Notes: a model not told the origin generated them from the sequence alone. A DNA stretch of 29,351 nucleotides from CG-Epi1 sp964634895 (GCA_964634895.1 CAZWJS010000018.1:1-29351); one strand, 5' to 3'; shown: positions 7,987-16,109, counted from the first letter of the stretch. A program made the numbers and translations.

Positions 7987-9564
7987 ATGGCCAAAGCGAT
8001 CAGAAATTTCATAGAAGTCCTAGGTTGGAAGGTAGACAAGTACAGTTGGGATGGCCATGCCCATCTATTTTATGTCAAAGAACCAGATAATTTAGATACA
8101 AAATTTGAGGAATTGAGAGTAGCGTTTAAAACAGCGAATAAATTGGGAACCGAACGTATTTTCCCAATGCTAAGGAAGGCAGGCGACGACCTGATCTTGG
8201 TTATTCTCCCACAGCCTACATTTGATTATTTCCAGAACAACATAAATTTGTATTTGTTAATTGCAACTATATTTACTACCACTTGGGCCGGATCTATGTG
8301 GTGGGCATCTTACTCTGATTCAGATGTCCTTGAGAAAAGCTGGTGGTGGTTAAGAATTTTGATAACTCCAGATGTATTTTTCATGGGTTTTCTAACATTT
8401 TCTCTTCCACTGATGGCAATTTTGGGAGCCCATGAAATGGGGCATTATTATTATGCCCGAAAGCACAATTTAGATGCATCTTTACCTTTCTTTTTACCTA
8501 TGCCACCTATGATTTTTCCATTTGGAACAATGGGTGCTTTTATATCAATCAGAGAACCGATTCCTAATCGTAAGGCCCTTCTTGATGTTGGAGCTAGTGG
8601 TCCCATAGCTGGCTTGTTGGTAGCTATTCCTGTGACAATACTTGGTTTTTGGTTAACTGAAAAACATGCAGTTCCCGTTCCTGTAGACTCCGGAGATTCT
8701 CTTTTTCTTGGTTCGTCTTTCTTTTTTGATGTTTTGCATTCATTCGGGGAAACTTTTTTTCCTTCATCAGGAGATTATTTGTCGCACCCAGTTGTCCTTG
8801 CAGGGTGGACTGGTTTCTTTGTAACTGCACTAAATTTGATGCCAGCTGGTCAACTTGATGGGGGGCATATTGCTCGAGCCATGCTTGGCCCTAGAGCGAA
8901 CACACTTTCTTTTTCTGTAATCATTCTTCTCATTTTGATGACATTTTATGGAATTCCTGGTTATGGGCCACCTTATTCAGGTTGGGCTGTTTATGCGATT
9001 TTAATATATTTTTTGGGTACTTCTCATCCTCCTCCTTCAGAAGAGTTATCGAATTTAGATTATTCTAGAGTTGGAGTTGGCATTATAACAGGTTTAATTT
9101 TGTTGACAACCTTTACTCCATCACCTATTTTTACAGTTGAATCGCCGTTTTCACTTGATATAGATGCAGATAGTGATACTTTTTATCCAAAAAATGGTAC
9201 AATAAATTCTACTTTTATTTACATATCTAACGAGGGTGATTATGAAGGATGGGATAATTTATCCATATCTGTAGAAAATCCTAGGAATTATACAATTGAG
9301 TTGATTGTAAATTCTGTAAATGTTAGCAATGTAGGCGATTTAACACAATCCTCATCTAATTTTTCTAAATATGTCTGGGTCAAAGATTCTTTAAATAATT
9401 TAACACTTAATTTGACTTCTGGTTCCTATGCAAATTTATCTTTGTCTATATTACCTACCGGAGAAGTTGTTGCAGGGGAAGAGACAATAAATATTGAAGT
9501 TATAAGTAGAACCGAAAAAGTTTATACAAGAACGTTCTATATTGAAGTAGAGGAAGAATATTAG
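7987..9564 (+). CDS. Site-2 protease family membrane metalloprotease (M50) with extracytoplasmic tail
   Basis: This is a predicted intramembrane zinc protease. HEMGH at residues 149-153 gives two zinc ligands and the catalytic Glu; LDGGH at 290-294 gives the third ligand Asp291, preceded by the usual NLMPAGQ. Several hydrophobic helices surround these motifs (about 82-100, 125-148, 200-225, 305-350). An N-terminal soluble domain of about 75 residues comes first. After the last helix (about 365-380) a polar tail of about 140 residues, rich in Asn-Ser/Thr sites, resembles the beta-sandwich domains of the neighbouring secreted protein and is probably outside the cell. The gene abuts both neighbours with no gap. 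The substrate is unknown. Confidence 0.88.
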   Translation: MAKAIRNFIEVLGWKVDKYSWDGHAHLFYVKEPDNLDTKFEELRVAFKTANKLGTERIFPMLRKAGDDLILVILPQPTFDYFQNNINLYLLIATIFTTTWAGSMWWASYSDSDVLEKSWWWLRILITPDVFFMGFLTFSLPLMAILGAHEMGHYYYARKHNLDASLPFFLPMPPMIFPFGTMGAFISIREPIPNRKALLDVGASGPIAGLLVAIPVTILGFWLTEKHAVPVPVDSGDSLFLGSSFFFDVLHSFGETFFPSSGDYLSHPVVLAGWTGFFVTALNLMPAGQLDGGHIARAMLGPRANTLSFSVIILLILMTFYGIPGYGPPYSGWAVYAILIYFLGTSHPPPSEELSNLDYSRVGVGIITGLILLTTFTPSPIFTVESPFSLDIDADSDTFYPKNGTINSTFIYISNEGDYEGWDNLSISVENPRNYTIELIVNSVNVSNVGDLTQSSSNFSKYVWVKDSLNNLTLNLTSGSYANLSLSILPTGEVVAGEETINIEVISRTEKVYTRTFYIEVEEEY

Positions 9565-10782
9565 ATGGAAGTTTTTCAAGGTAAAATCTGGATTTCAGGA
9601 CAAGGTCTAACCGAAGCCTGCGTTGGAGTTGAGGGGGGCAAGATCCATTCTGTCAAGAAAATATTAAAAGGTTCTAAATTAACAAAAATATCAGGTTTGC
9701 TTATTCCAAGTGCATTAGATATGCATGTTCATTTTAGGGATCCAGGTTATCCCGATAAAGAAGACTGGTCAACAGGTTCCAAAGCTGCAGCATGTGGAGG
9801 TGTAACTGCAGTTGTTGATATGCCAAATACAAATCCATTTACTTCAGATGAGAAGACATTCTATGATAAAAATGACCTAGCTTCTTCTAAATCGGTTGTA
9901 GATTTTGGACTCGGTATAAATGTAGAAAAAGGATTAACAGAAAAGCCTTGGTTTGGCACTATACCATCAGCCTTCTGGAAACTATATCCTTATGGAATTA
10001 GTTCTGATGATTACTTTAGCTTTGCCAAAGAAGTTTTAGATAAAACACACAAACCTCTTGTAATCCATGGTGAACACCCTGATTTTATGAATGATAAACC
10101 TCTTACAAAATTATCAGATCATACAGATAATAGACTAAAGGCCGAACCTGAATGCTTAGTAAGGATGCCTGCCTCCTCAAATTTGCATGTTGCACATTTA
10201 TCTACTTCTAAAGGTTTGAACAACATGCCTTCTTTGGCTACATCAGAGGTTTGCCCTCATCACCTGCTATTAAATCTTGATAATTGCCATTCGATAAATT
10301 GTAAAGTGGATCCTCCGCTTCGTACAAGTAAAGATAACAATATGCTATATGCAGCCTTCAAAGACGGGAAAATACCTATTCTTGCGAGCGACCATGCACC
10401 TCATACCGTTGAAGAAAAAGAGTCCTCTAGCCCACCTTCAGGCATGCCTGGAGTTGAAACTATGATCCCCCTTATGTTGAACGAAGTCTCAGAGGGAAGA
10501 CTTAGTTTAGATCGTTTAATTAATGCAATGGCTGAAGCGCCAGCAAATAGGTTAGGTCTTGAACGGGGGCAAATTAAAGAAGGTCAAACCGCAGATTTCA
10601 TTGAAGTTGACTTAGGAAATAGTCGTCGAATAAAAATTGATAATTTACATTCTAAATCAGGTTGGACTCCTTTTTTAGATTGGCCGGCCATTTTTCCGTC
10701 TAGAGTATATCGTCGAGGAGAATTAATTGTTCAGGATGGAGATTTGGTCGTTGAGAAAGGTGGCAAAAATATCTTTATTTGA
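9565..10782 (+). CDS. pyrC: Dihydroorotase
   Basis: Dihydroorotase catalyses ring closure of carbamoyl aspartate to dihydroorotate in pyrimidine synthesis. The 405-residue amidohydrolase has metal ligands H54 and H56 in LDMHVHFRDPGYPDKEDW, a likely carboxylated lysine K139 (FWKLYPYG), H168 (VIHGEH), H211 (LHVAHLST) and D276 (ASDHAPHT). GVTAVVDMPNTNP, EVCPHHLLL and KVDPPLRT are also typical of class I enzymes. Allantoinase or hydantoinase relatives are less likely, given these motifs. The ATG directly follows the protease TAG. A run of eight T follows the stop and probably ends the operon. Confidence 0.92.
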   Translation: MEVFQGKIWISGQGLTEACVGVEGGKIHSVKKILKGSKLTKISGLLIPSALDMHVHFRDPGYPDKEDWSTGSKAAACGGVTAVVDMPNTNPFTSDEKTFYDKNDLASSKSVVDFGLGINVEKGLTEKPWFGTIPSAFWKLYPYGISSDDYFSFAKEVLDKTHKPLVIHGEHPDFMNDKPLTKLSDHTDNRLKAEPECLVRMPASSNLHVAHLSTSKGLNNMPSLATSEVCPHHLLLNLDNCHSINCKVDPPLRTSKDNNMLYAAFKDGKIPILASDHAPHTVEEKESSSPPSGMPGVETMIPLMLNEVSEGRLSLDRLINAMAEAPANRLGLERGQIKEGQTADFIEVDLGNSRRIKIDNLHSKSGWTPFLDWPAIFPSRVYRRGELIVQDGDLVVEKGGKNIFI

Positions 10783-10790
10783 TTTTTTTT
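10783..10790 (+). terminator. Oligo-T terminator after pyrC
   Basis: Eight consecutive T follow the pyrC TGA stop directly. Archaeal RNA polymerase commonly terminates at such U-runs without a hairpin, and no stem-loop is seen here. Confidence 0.5.
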
Positions 10791-10802
10791 AAGCAGACGA
10801 AA

Positions 10803-10810
10803 CTTTAATA
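10803..10810 (+). promoter_or_regulatory. TATA-like box for the 737-residue secreted protein
   Basis: CTTTAATA preceded by GACGAAA (BRE-like purines) is centred about 28 bases before the ATG at 10835, so the predicted leader is only a few bases. Confidence 0.45.
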
Positions 10811-10834
10811 CTGCAACTAATCCAGTACATACCA

Positions 10835-13048
10835 ATGCAAGATCTTTGGGTGCAGCTTAGGCATTTGATTTCGAGACCAAATATTTTGGTATTGATTCTC
10901 AGTAGTTTTCTAATTTTATCTATACCTTCTGAAGCAGATAAATCCAATTTTGCTGATGTGGAATTTCACTTGACAAGTGGTTGCACAGGGGAGTACTGTG
11001 AGTTTGGGTTGGAAGATCCTACAGGTGACAAAGCAAAGAATTGGGTCACTCAAACAGATCCTCCAGTTCAAAACGAGTATTATCCTCTTGCGACATGGGA
11101 GTTAAATATGGGAGGACCTCTTGATTTGGGAGATTCTTATAGTTATTTAATTTGGGTTGAATCTTCAAATGTAGAAGAAATAAATCTTAGAACCACGTTG
11201 TTTATATCATGGATTGATTTTTCAGTTGATCCTGCAGAATCTCGCATGACTAATATCTCTATTGCTGAAGTTACAAAAAGAGCACCTTTAGGCTCAATTT
11301 TAAATGGCAATTATACGGTAGAGTTAGAGGGCTCAGCATTAGACAAGAGTGACTTTCCAAATGGTGTTCCAGCTTACACTACGTTGGGGATGAAAGTCGA
11401 AACTAAAATAACTTGGATTGGAGATCCAAATCAAGTGAACCATTCGGCATGGCTTAAGTCAGATACTCCAGATTTTGATTCCACAATGGCAATGAATTTT
11501 AGATATGTTGATATAGAAGAAGATGTAGGTTATTTTGTAAATGATAGAGTTGATGAAGTCAATGAAGATTCATTGTTTATTAAACTAAATATAAGCAATG
11601 CTTTAGGTGCAGATAATTTTGATTATAGTAGTGCTAAATTATCAATTAATGGAGTTTCTAATGGAGGTAAGTTCCAAAATTCAGTCGAAGTAAAGAGTAA
11701 ACATACTTATGCTATTTGGCTTCAAGGAATTTGGTATTATCAGAAGGATCAAAATATTGAATCAAATACTTACACAGTTGCAGTGTCAATAAAGGACATA
11801 TATGGCAATACCTGGGAATCTGAAGTTGATTATGAATTAGAAGTCGATGAGTTCGGCCTTGAGATTGAGTTTGTGGATCCCTATAGCCGAAATGGTCAAG
11901 TACCTAAGGGAGGTATAGTTGATTATGAATTTGTAGTTTATAATAGAGGGAATACACGGGATATTTTTGAAATTAGCGTTGATGATTCTGAGTTACCTTC
12001 TAGTTGGACTGTATCATTAATCTCTCCATCTTCAGCTTCACTGGATCTCACAAGTAATCAGTTTGAAACCGTTAGACTAACGGTAGAAGTTCCAGTCTCG
12101 GTAGTTGGCGGTAGCAAAGAAAAATTTTCCGTATCAATCCAATCATCAAGTTCTTCAATTATCAAAGAAGAAGTGAAATTAGAGACTACAGTTCGAATTT
12201 ATGGCGCAGCTTTTGTTTCTTCACCTGAGGAAGTAGTTATAGATCCTGATGAAATAGACAAAGATGGTTTTTATCGTTTCACAGTTAATTTAAGGAATAC
12301 AGGCAGTGATCGAGATACTTTCAAAATTGAAGCTGCAATAGGTGGTAAATGGCCTTCACCTAGTGTTGAAATAGAGGACATTCAAATATCGGCAGTTACA
12401 ATTGAAAAGGGTCAAATGCAAAAGCTTACTGTTGCTTTAAAACCTGTCAACTATGAGGATAATTTAGGAGAACCAGTTGATTTTATTCTAACTGCAAATT
12501 CTGTCTCTCCAGGTGATGGTTCAGCTATTCTTGAAGTTGATATTATAGTCGATATCCCCATAGATCGAGTAATAGATTTATCAATTAGTATAGATGATAT
12601 TTTGGTTAATAGTAAACCATTATCTATGATAGGTCCGGAGGATTTGCCTCCTGATGAACCTATTAAAATCCAGGTTCTGGTATCTAATAATGGAGGCCAA
12701 GGCACAGGTTCTTTCGGTGTAAAGTTGTATGTTGGACAACTTGTAGAAGATGAATTTATTGTGGAACAAGGAGTCAGTGGTTTTGGAACTGAAACACTTA
12801 TTTTGACATGGGACTCCCCATCACCTGGACCAATGACCCTAAGAATTAAAGTTGATAGTGATCTTCAGACCGAAGAATTACAAGTTAAAAGATCAGATAA
12901 TTCTGTAACAGTCTCCTTAAATGTTGGTGAAAAAGGGTCTAATGTAAGTGGCGGTAGTTCAGATGATCCGTTGCTCATTGGCCCAAGTTCTTTGATTTTG
13001 GCTTTAGTCCTCTGTGTTGTATCTGTAATTCAAAGGCGGAAAATTTAA
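10835..13048 (+). CDS. Secreted membrane-anchored protein with NEW3/CARDB-like beta-sandwich repeats
   Basis: This 737-residue protein begins with a basic segment and a hydrophobic signal (about 16-32; ILVLILSSFLILSIPS) and ends with one transmembrane helix (about 713-732; SSLILALVLCVVSVI) and a basic tail RRK. It is therefore probably displayed outside and anchored at its C-terminus. At least two stretches look like NPCBM-associated NEW3 domains, with the pattern of a conserved 'NRGNTRDIF' or 'NTGSDRDTF' after a hydrophobic strand. A third stretch near 600-690 resembles CARDB (VSNNGGQGTGSFGVKLYV). No catalytic motif is seen. The role could be structural, adhesive or scaffolding for a surface enzyme. 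It has its own promoter and converges with the zinc-ribbon gene. Confidence 0.8.
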   Translation: MQDLWVQLRHLISRPNILVLILSSFLILSIPSEADKSNFADVEFHLTSGCTGEYCEFGLEDPTGDKAKNWVTQTDPPVQNEYYPLATWELNMGGPLDLGDSYSYLIWVESSNVEEINLRTTLFISWIDFSVDPAESRMTNISIAEVTKRAPLGSILNGNYTVELEGSALDKSDFPNGVPAYTTLGMKVETKITWIGDPNQVNHSAWLKSDTPDFDSTMAMNFRYVDIEEDVGYFVNDRVDEVNEDSLFIKLNISNALGADNFDYSSAKLSINGVSNGGKFQNSVEVKSKHTYAIWLQGIWYYQKDQNIESNTYTVAVSIKDIYGNTWESEVDYELEVDEFGLEIEFVDPYSRNGQVPKGGIVDYEFVVYNRGNTRDIFEISVDDSELPSSWTVSLISPSSASLDLTSNQFETVRLTVEVPVSVVGGSKEKFSVSIQSSSSSIIKEEVKLETTVRIYGAAFVSSPEEVVIDPDEIDKDGFYRFTVNLRNTGSDRDTFKIEAAIGGKWPSPSVEIEDIQISAVTIEKGQMQKLTVALKPVNYEDNLGEPVDFILTANSVSPGDGSAILEVDIIVDIPIDRVIDLSISIDDILVNSKPLSMIGPEDLPPDEPIKIQVLVSNNGGQGTGSFGVKLYVGQLVEDEFIVEQGVSGFGTETLILTWDSPSPGPMTLRIKVDSDLQTEELQVKRSDNSVTVSLNVGEKGSNVSGGSSDDPLLIGPSSLILALVLCVVSVIQRRKI

Positions 13049-13563
13049 ATTTCATAAGTATCAAGAAACTCTCCACAAAATGGGCAGACTTTCCATTCAC
13101 TCTTTATTGGTTCTTGACATTTTCCGCAATATTCTTGATTCTCTTCTGCAGATTTTATTTGCCCACTCATAAGACCAAAATTTTGGTTAGCCAATTGTAT
13201 TTCTTTATCTTGTTCACTTACAGAAATAGCATCTTCATCATCAAATCCTTCTAATTTTTCATTCCCTACTTGGCCTAATAATTCATTTAAAATAAGGTGT
13301 TCATTCTCTATAATTTCACCTTTTAGTTGTCTATTACTCCCATCTAAATTCTTAGCTTGTTTAATGCTAATCTCATATTCATCTTCTACAGGCTCCAACT
13401 TTGCTAAAATTCTAAATTTCTTTCTAACTCTTCTTCCTCTATTTGTTTTTGTCAGAACAAAATATAATAAAATTACGCCCGAAATTAAAATCAAAATAAT
13501 GTTCTCTATAGATAAATTTTCTATTTCATTCTTAATTTCACCTAATACTAATTTATATGCCAC
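13045..13563 (-). CDS. Membrane-anchored zinc-ribbon protein of unknown function
   Basis: The 172-residue protein has one hydrophobic helix at about 21-37 (IILILISGVILLYFVL) followed by a strongly basic stretch (RGRRVRKKFR), which by the positive-inside rule puts the rest in the cytoplasm. A low-complexity acidic and polar linker leads to a C-terminal zinc ribbon, C-X2-C-X10-C-X2-C (YCGKCQEPIKSEWKVCPFCG). The start is GTG at 13563; a TATA-like box 25 bases upstream supports a leaderless mRNA beginning there. Its stop overlaps that of the convergent gene by four bases. I do not recognise the family beyond the ribbon. Confidence 0.75.
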   Translation of the reverse strand: MAYKLVLGEIKNEIENLSIENIILILISGVILLYFVLTKTNRGRRVRKKFRILAKLEPVEDEYEISIKQAKNLDGSNRQLKGEIIENEHLILNELLGQVGNEKLEGFDDEDAISVSEQDKEIQLANQNFGLMSGQIKSAEENQEYCGKCQEPIKSEWKVCPFCGEFLDTYEI

Positions 13564-13583
13564 ATTACGTTCAGAATAGCAAT

Positions 13584-13592
13584 ATTATTTAT
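13584..13592 (-). promoter_or_regulatory. TATA-like box for the zinc-ribbon gene
   Basis: The minus strand reads ATAAATAAT here, centred 25 bases before the GTG at 13563. This supports the GTG as the true, leaderless start. Confidence 0.45.
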
Positions 13593-13610
13593 GATTTGGC
13601 TCTGACAAGA

Positions 13611-13618
13611 TTTTATAT
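13611..13618 (+). promoter_or_regulatory. TATA-like box for the tRNA-iMet unit
   Basis: TTTTATAT preceded by GACAAGA lies about 60 bases before the mature tRNA 5' end, predicting a precursor with a leader of about 35 bases. TTATTTTA at 13624-13631 is an alternative. Confidence 0.4.
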
Positions 13619-13674
13619 CAGCCTTATTTTAGAGTGAGAAAACTCCAGAGCCAGATTCCTCCCAATTCTAACGT

Positions 13675-13752
13675 AGCGGGGTGGGGTAGCTAGGAAATCC
13701 CGTCGGGCTCATAACCCGGAGATCGATGGTTCAAATCCATCCCCCGCTACCA
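13675..13752 (+). tRNA. Initiator tRNA-Met (CAU anticodon)
   Basis: A full cloverleaf folds by eye. The acceptor is AGCGGGG (13675-13681) with CCCCGCT (13742-13748). The anticodon stem is TCGGG/CCCGG around the loop CTCATAA, with CAT at 13710-13712. The variable region has five bases, and the T arm is GATGG/CCATC around TTCAAAT. A discriminator A and an encoded CCA end follow (13749-13752). The A1-U72 pair and the three stacked G-C pairs at the bottom of the anticodon stem are the hallmarks of archaeal and eukaryotic initiator tRNA. This argues against elongator Met or the CAU isoleucine tRNA. No intron is present. A T5 run follows immediately. The archease gene begins 30 bases downstream. 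Confidence 0.95.
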
Positions 13753-13757
13753 TTTTT
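13753..13757 (+). terminator. Short T-run after tRNA-iMet
   Basis: TTTTT directly follows the encoded CCA. It may end or attenuate tRNA transcription, but archease is so close that read-through is plausible. Confidence 0.3.
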
Positions 13758-13782
13758 ATTAAGAAACCGTTCTAGCGTATTA

Positions 13783-14196
13783 TTGCGTAAAATCTTTGAA
13801 CATACTGCAGATGCAGGAATACATGTAGAAGCAGAGACCATATCTAAGGCATTCAAAGAACTTAGTTTAGCCTTTACAGAGATTATCACTGGAGGTAATT
13901 TGCCTGATGCTAAATTCTCCTTCGATGTCAGTCTAGAGTCTGAGGAGTTAGATACTATTCTCATTAACTATGTTTCATATTTGATATATCTCTTCGATAC
14001 TGAAAATTTTATAGTCAGTTCTGTGAATCTTGATATCAGAACAAACATGCCTTATTCAATAACTGGCCAATTAGAGGGCGAATCTTATGATGAAGAAAAG
14101 CACGGTTATGGTGTTGAAATCAAGGCAGTTTCATATCACATGCTTGAAATTTCGTTAGGCCCTCCGTGTAAAATTATTATTGTTTTAGATCTTTAG
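13783..14196 (+). CDS. Archease (RtcB tRNA ligase activator)
   Basis: Archease helps the RtcB ligase turn over during tRNA splicing and RNA repair. From a TTG start at 13783 the protein has 137 residues, beginning LRKIFEHTADAGIHVEAETI. This matches the family's usual first strand (…FEHTADIGI…). The C-terminal half has the signature VEIKAVSYHMLEI and ends IIIVLDL, as in the family. An upstream ATG at 13726 is inside the tRNA T arm and would add residues foreign to archease, so it is rejected. No rtcB is in the window. The gene lies in a tRNA-centred run (tRNA-iMet, archease, unknown, tiaS). Confidence 0.88.
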   Translation: MRKIFEHTADAGIHVEAETISKAFKELSLAFTEIITGGNLPDAKFSFDVSLESEELDTILINYVSYLIYLFDTENFIVSSVNLDIRTNMPYSITGQLEGESYDEEKHGYGVEIKAVSYHMLEISLGPPCKIIIVLDL

Positions 14197-14229
14197 AAAG
14201 TCTTAATCTATGCATGTTCTTAAAGAATT

Positions 14230-14808
14230 ATGGAATGGACTGCAGTAGCGTATAAAAACGGTAAGTTTGTGAAGCCAATTTGGGAGTCCCATGGTTATAA
14301 TTTCATTCCAACAGACGTCACTTTAAACGTCTCTGAAACAAAAAATCCTATTTTGTTTTTAGATATGGGCGGAATCATGCGCAATCGCCCTAATCCTTCT
14401 TTATTACCTTTTGACCCCGATAATACTTACGTTGATTTTGGATTGATTTGGGGTGATGATATTATTGATTTAATTATGCTTAATCGAGGCAAAGTAGTAA
14501 TTCCTTTGAGAAAATTACAGGGTTTTGCTGAATTAGATGAAGCATTGACCTATGCCGAAGATGTTGCTATTGCCATCGATTGGTCACAATCAGTAGAAGC
14601 TGAACACAGTGACTTTTCAATAGATATCGTAGAGCTCTTACAATCACTTCATTATAGGAATCAAACCGACATTTTAATTTACAGTCTCAATGGAGATTAT
14701 CCTTACATCCCAGCAGGCACTGCAGTTAATTTAGACTTAAAATTAGTCTATTTGTCTGAATTTAAATCACAACCACAATGGTCCAAAGGAGTTTTTGTTT
14801 TCGAGTAA
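14230..14808 (+). CDS. Unrecognised protein between archease and TiaS
   Basis: This 192-residue acidic, apparently soluble protein has no signal peptide, membrane helix or cysteine motif. Hydrophobic strands alternate with polar loops (PILFLDMGGIMR, DDIIDLIMLNRGKVVIPLRK, DVAIAIDWSQSVE, TDILIYSLNGDYPYIPAGTA), which suggests an alpha/beta fold, perhaps barrel-like. I cannot assign a family. It starts 33 bases after archease and ends five bases before the tiaS ATG, so it is probably co-transcribed with both. By context alone it may act on tRNA, but nothing in the sequence proves this. Confidence 0.75.
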   Translation: MEWTAVAYKNGKFVKPIWESHGYNFIPTDVTLNVSETKNPILFLDMGGIMRNRPNPSLLPFDPDNTYVDFGLIWGDDIIDLIMLNRGKVVIPLRKLQGFAELDEALTYAEDVAIAIDWSQSVEAEHSDFSIDIVELLQSLHYRNQTDILIYSLNGDYPYIPAGTAVNLDLKLVYLSEFKSQPQWSKGVFVFE

Positions 14809-14813
14809 GAATT

Positions 14814-16109
14814 ATGCTACATATCGGAATTGATGATACAGATTCAGTCGAAGGCGGTTGCACTACTTGGTTAGCTACAGAAATAATTAATGATTTGGTT
14901 GAGTTTGATCTTATTGGCCCCCCTCGTTTGGTAAGATTGAATCCAAATGTACCTTGGAAAACTAGGGGAAATGGAGCCGTAGCTTTCACGTTTGGAAAAG
15001 GTATTGGTTCGAAAGAAAAAATTGGCCAATTTCAAAATAAGGAAATCTTCTCTTTTAAAAAAGGAGTAGAACTTAAATACGAAAAAAAAGCTATTGTTGA
15101 GAGAATTGCTCGTTTAATCTCAAAGCATTCACATCCAGATTCTCAACCCGGTATTGTGATTTCAGATTTATTTCTTCCAGAGGGACTTTATTGGCAGGGT
15201 GTAACTAGCATTGTTTCAGAAGAGGTTCTTTCAGATGCTTTAGATGGAGTTACTACCTATGGTCTTCGAGGTTCTAGAGGTATTTGTGGAGCAGCTTGCT
15301 CTTTAGCTTGGTCCGGAACTTCTAATAATCTGAATAAGGTATCATATACATGGGAACTTATTGGATATCGTGATATAGGTAAGTGGGGTACTCGAAGGGA
15401 TATTAGTGCTGAAACAGTTGCCCAAGTATCAAATTTTGAAGGTGTTTTTTCTTGTAATGATACCGACGGCAAAGTCGCAATGGTTCCAAATTCGCCTTGT
15501 CCTGTGTTGTGGGGATTCAGAGGGATTAATCATAAATCATTATTACGTAATTATCAAAATTTAGGTCCGGAAAAGCCAAGTCGATGGCTTTTGTACAAAA
15601 CGAATCAAGCCACAGATGATCATCTTTCTTCAAAAGAAATATCTGAAATGGAAGATGGAGATTGTATTTGGTTCGAAGCGTCAGTTTATTCAGAACCAAA
15701 AACAATTAAAGGTGGACATCGTTTTTTTGAGGTCGAAGATAGTAGCAAAAATATAGCAAAGTGTGCAGCATTTGAACCAACTAAAAACTTTAGACATGTA
15801 ATTGATGATTTAGAGATTGGAGATTCATTAATTATTTGCGGTAGTGTTAAGAATAGAACAATTAATTTAGAAAAAATAAAAGTACTAAGTTTGGTTCCTC
15901 GTTTCAAAAAGCCAAGTAATCCTATTTGCGAGTGCGGTAGCAGAACGCATTCTTCTGGAAAAGATTCATACTACCGTTGCAAAGCCTGTAGGAAAAGATA
16001 TGAAAGGCCCAAATCCCTTAAAATCAAATCAAAATTAGAACTAGATTGGTATGAGCCTCCTGCCTCAGCTAGAAGACACCTTACAACTCCCATTTCTTTG
16101 CTACGATAA
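14814..16109 (+). CDS. tiaS: tRNA(Ile2) 2-agmatinylcytidine synthetase
   Basis: TiaS joins agmatine to C34 of the CAU isoleucine tRNA, using ATP, so that it reads AUA and not AUG. It is specific to archaea. The N-terminus MLHIGIDDTDSVEGGCTTWL is diagnostic. The DxxDS-type motif GIDDTDS is at 5-11 and GLRGSRGICGAACSLAW follows later. An OB-fold of about 75 residues (GDCIWFEASVYSEPK onward) is followed by a C-terminal zinc ribbon with C372, C374, C389 and C392. The first Cys pair is C-X-C where a CXXC would be expected. The ATG at 14814 is chosen because the conserved motif starts there; an earlier in-frame ATG at 14778 lies inside the preceding gene. Confidence 0.94.
   Translation: MLHIGIDDTDSVEGGCTTWLATEIINDLVEFDLIGPPRLVRLNPNVPWKTRGNGAVAFTFGKGIGSKEKIGQFQNKEIFSFKKGVELKYEKKAIVERIARLISKHSHPDSQPGIVISDLFLPEGLYWQGVTSIVSEEVLSDALDGVTTYGLRGSRGICGAACSLAWSGTSNNLNKVSYTWELIGYRDIGKWGTRRDISAETVAQVSNFEGVFSCNDTDGKVAMVPNSPCPVLWGFRGINHKSLLRNYQNLGPEKPSRWLLYKTNQATDDHLSSKEISEMEDGDCIWFEASVYSEPKTIKGGHRFFEVEDSSKNIAKCAAFEPTKNFRHVIDDLEIGDSLIICGSVKNRTINLEKIKVLSLVPRFKKPSNPICECGSRTHSSGKDSYYRCKACRKRYERPKSLKIKSKLELDWYEPPASARRHLTTPISLLR

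Noticed and set aside
13726..13782. Upstream ATG for archease
   Set aside because: It lies within the T arm of tRNA-iMet and the added residues do not match archease; TTG at 13783 fits the family start.
14778..14813. Upstream ATG for TiaS
   Set aside because: It is inside the preceding gene, and the conserved TiaS N-terminus begins at the ATG at 14814.
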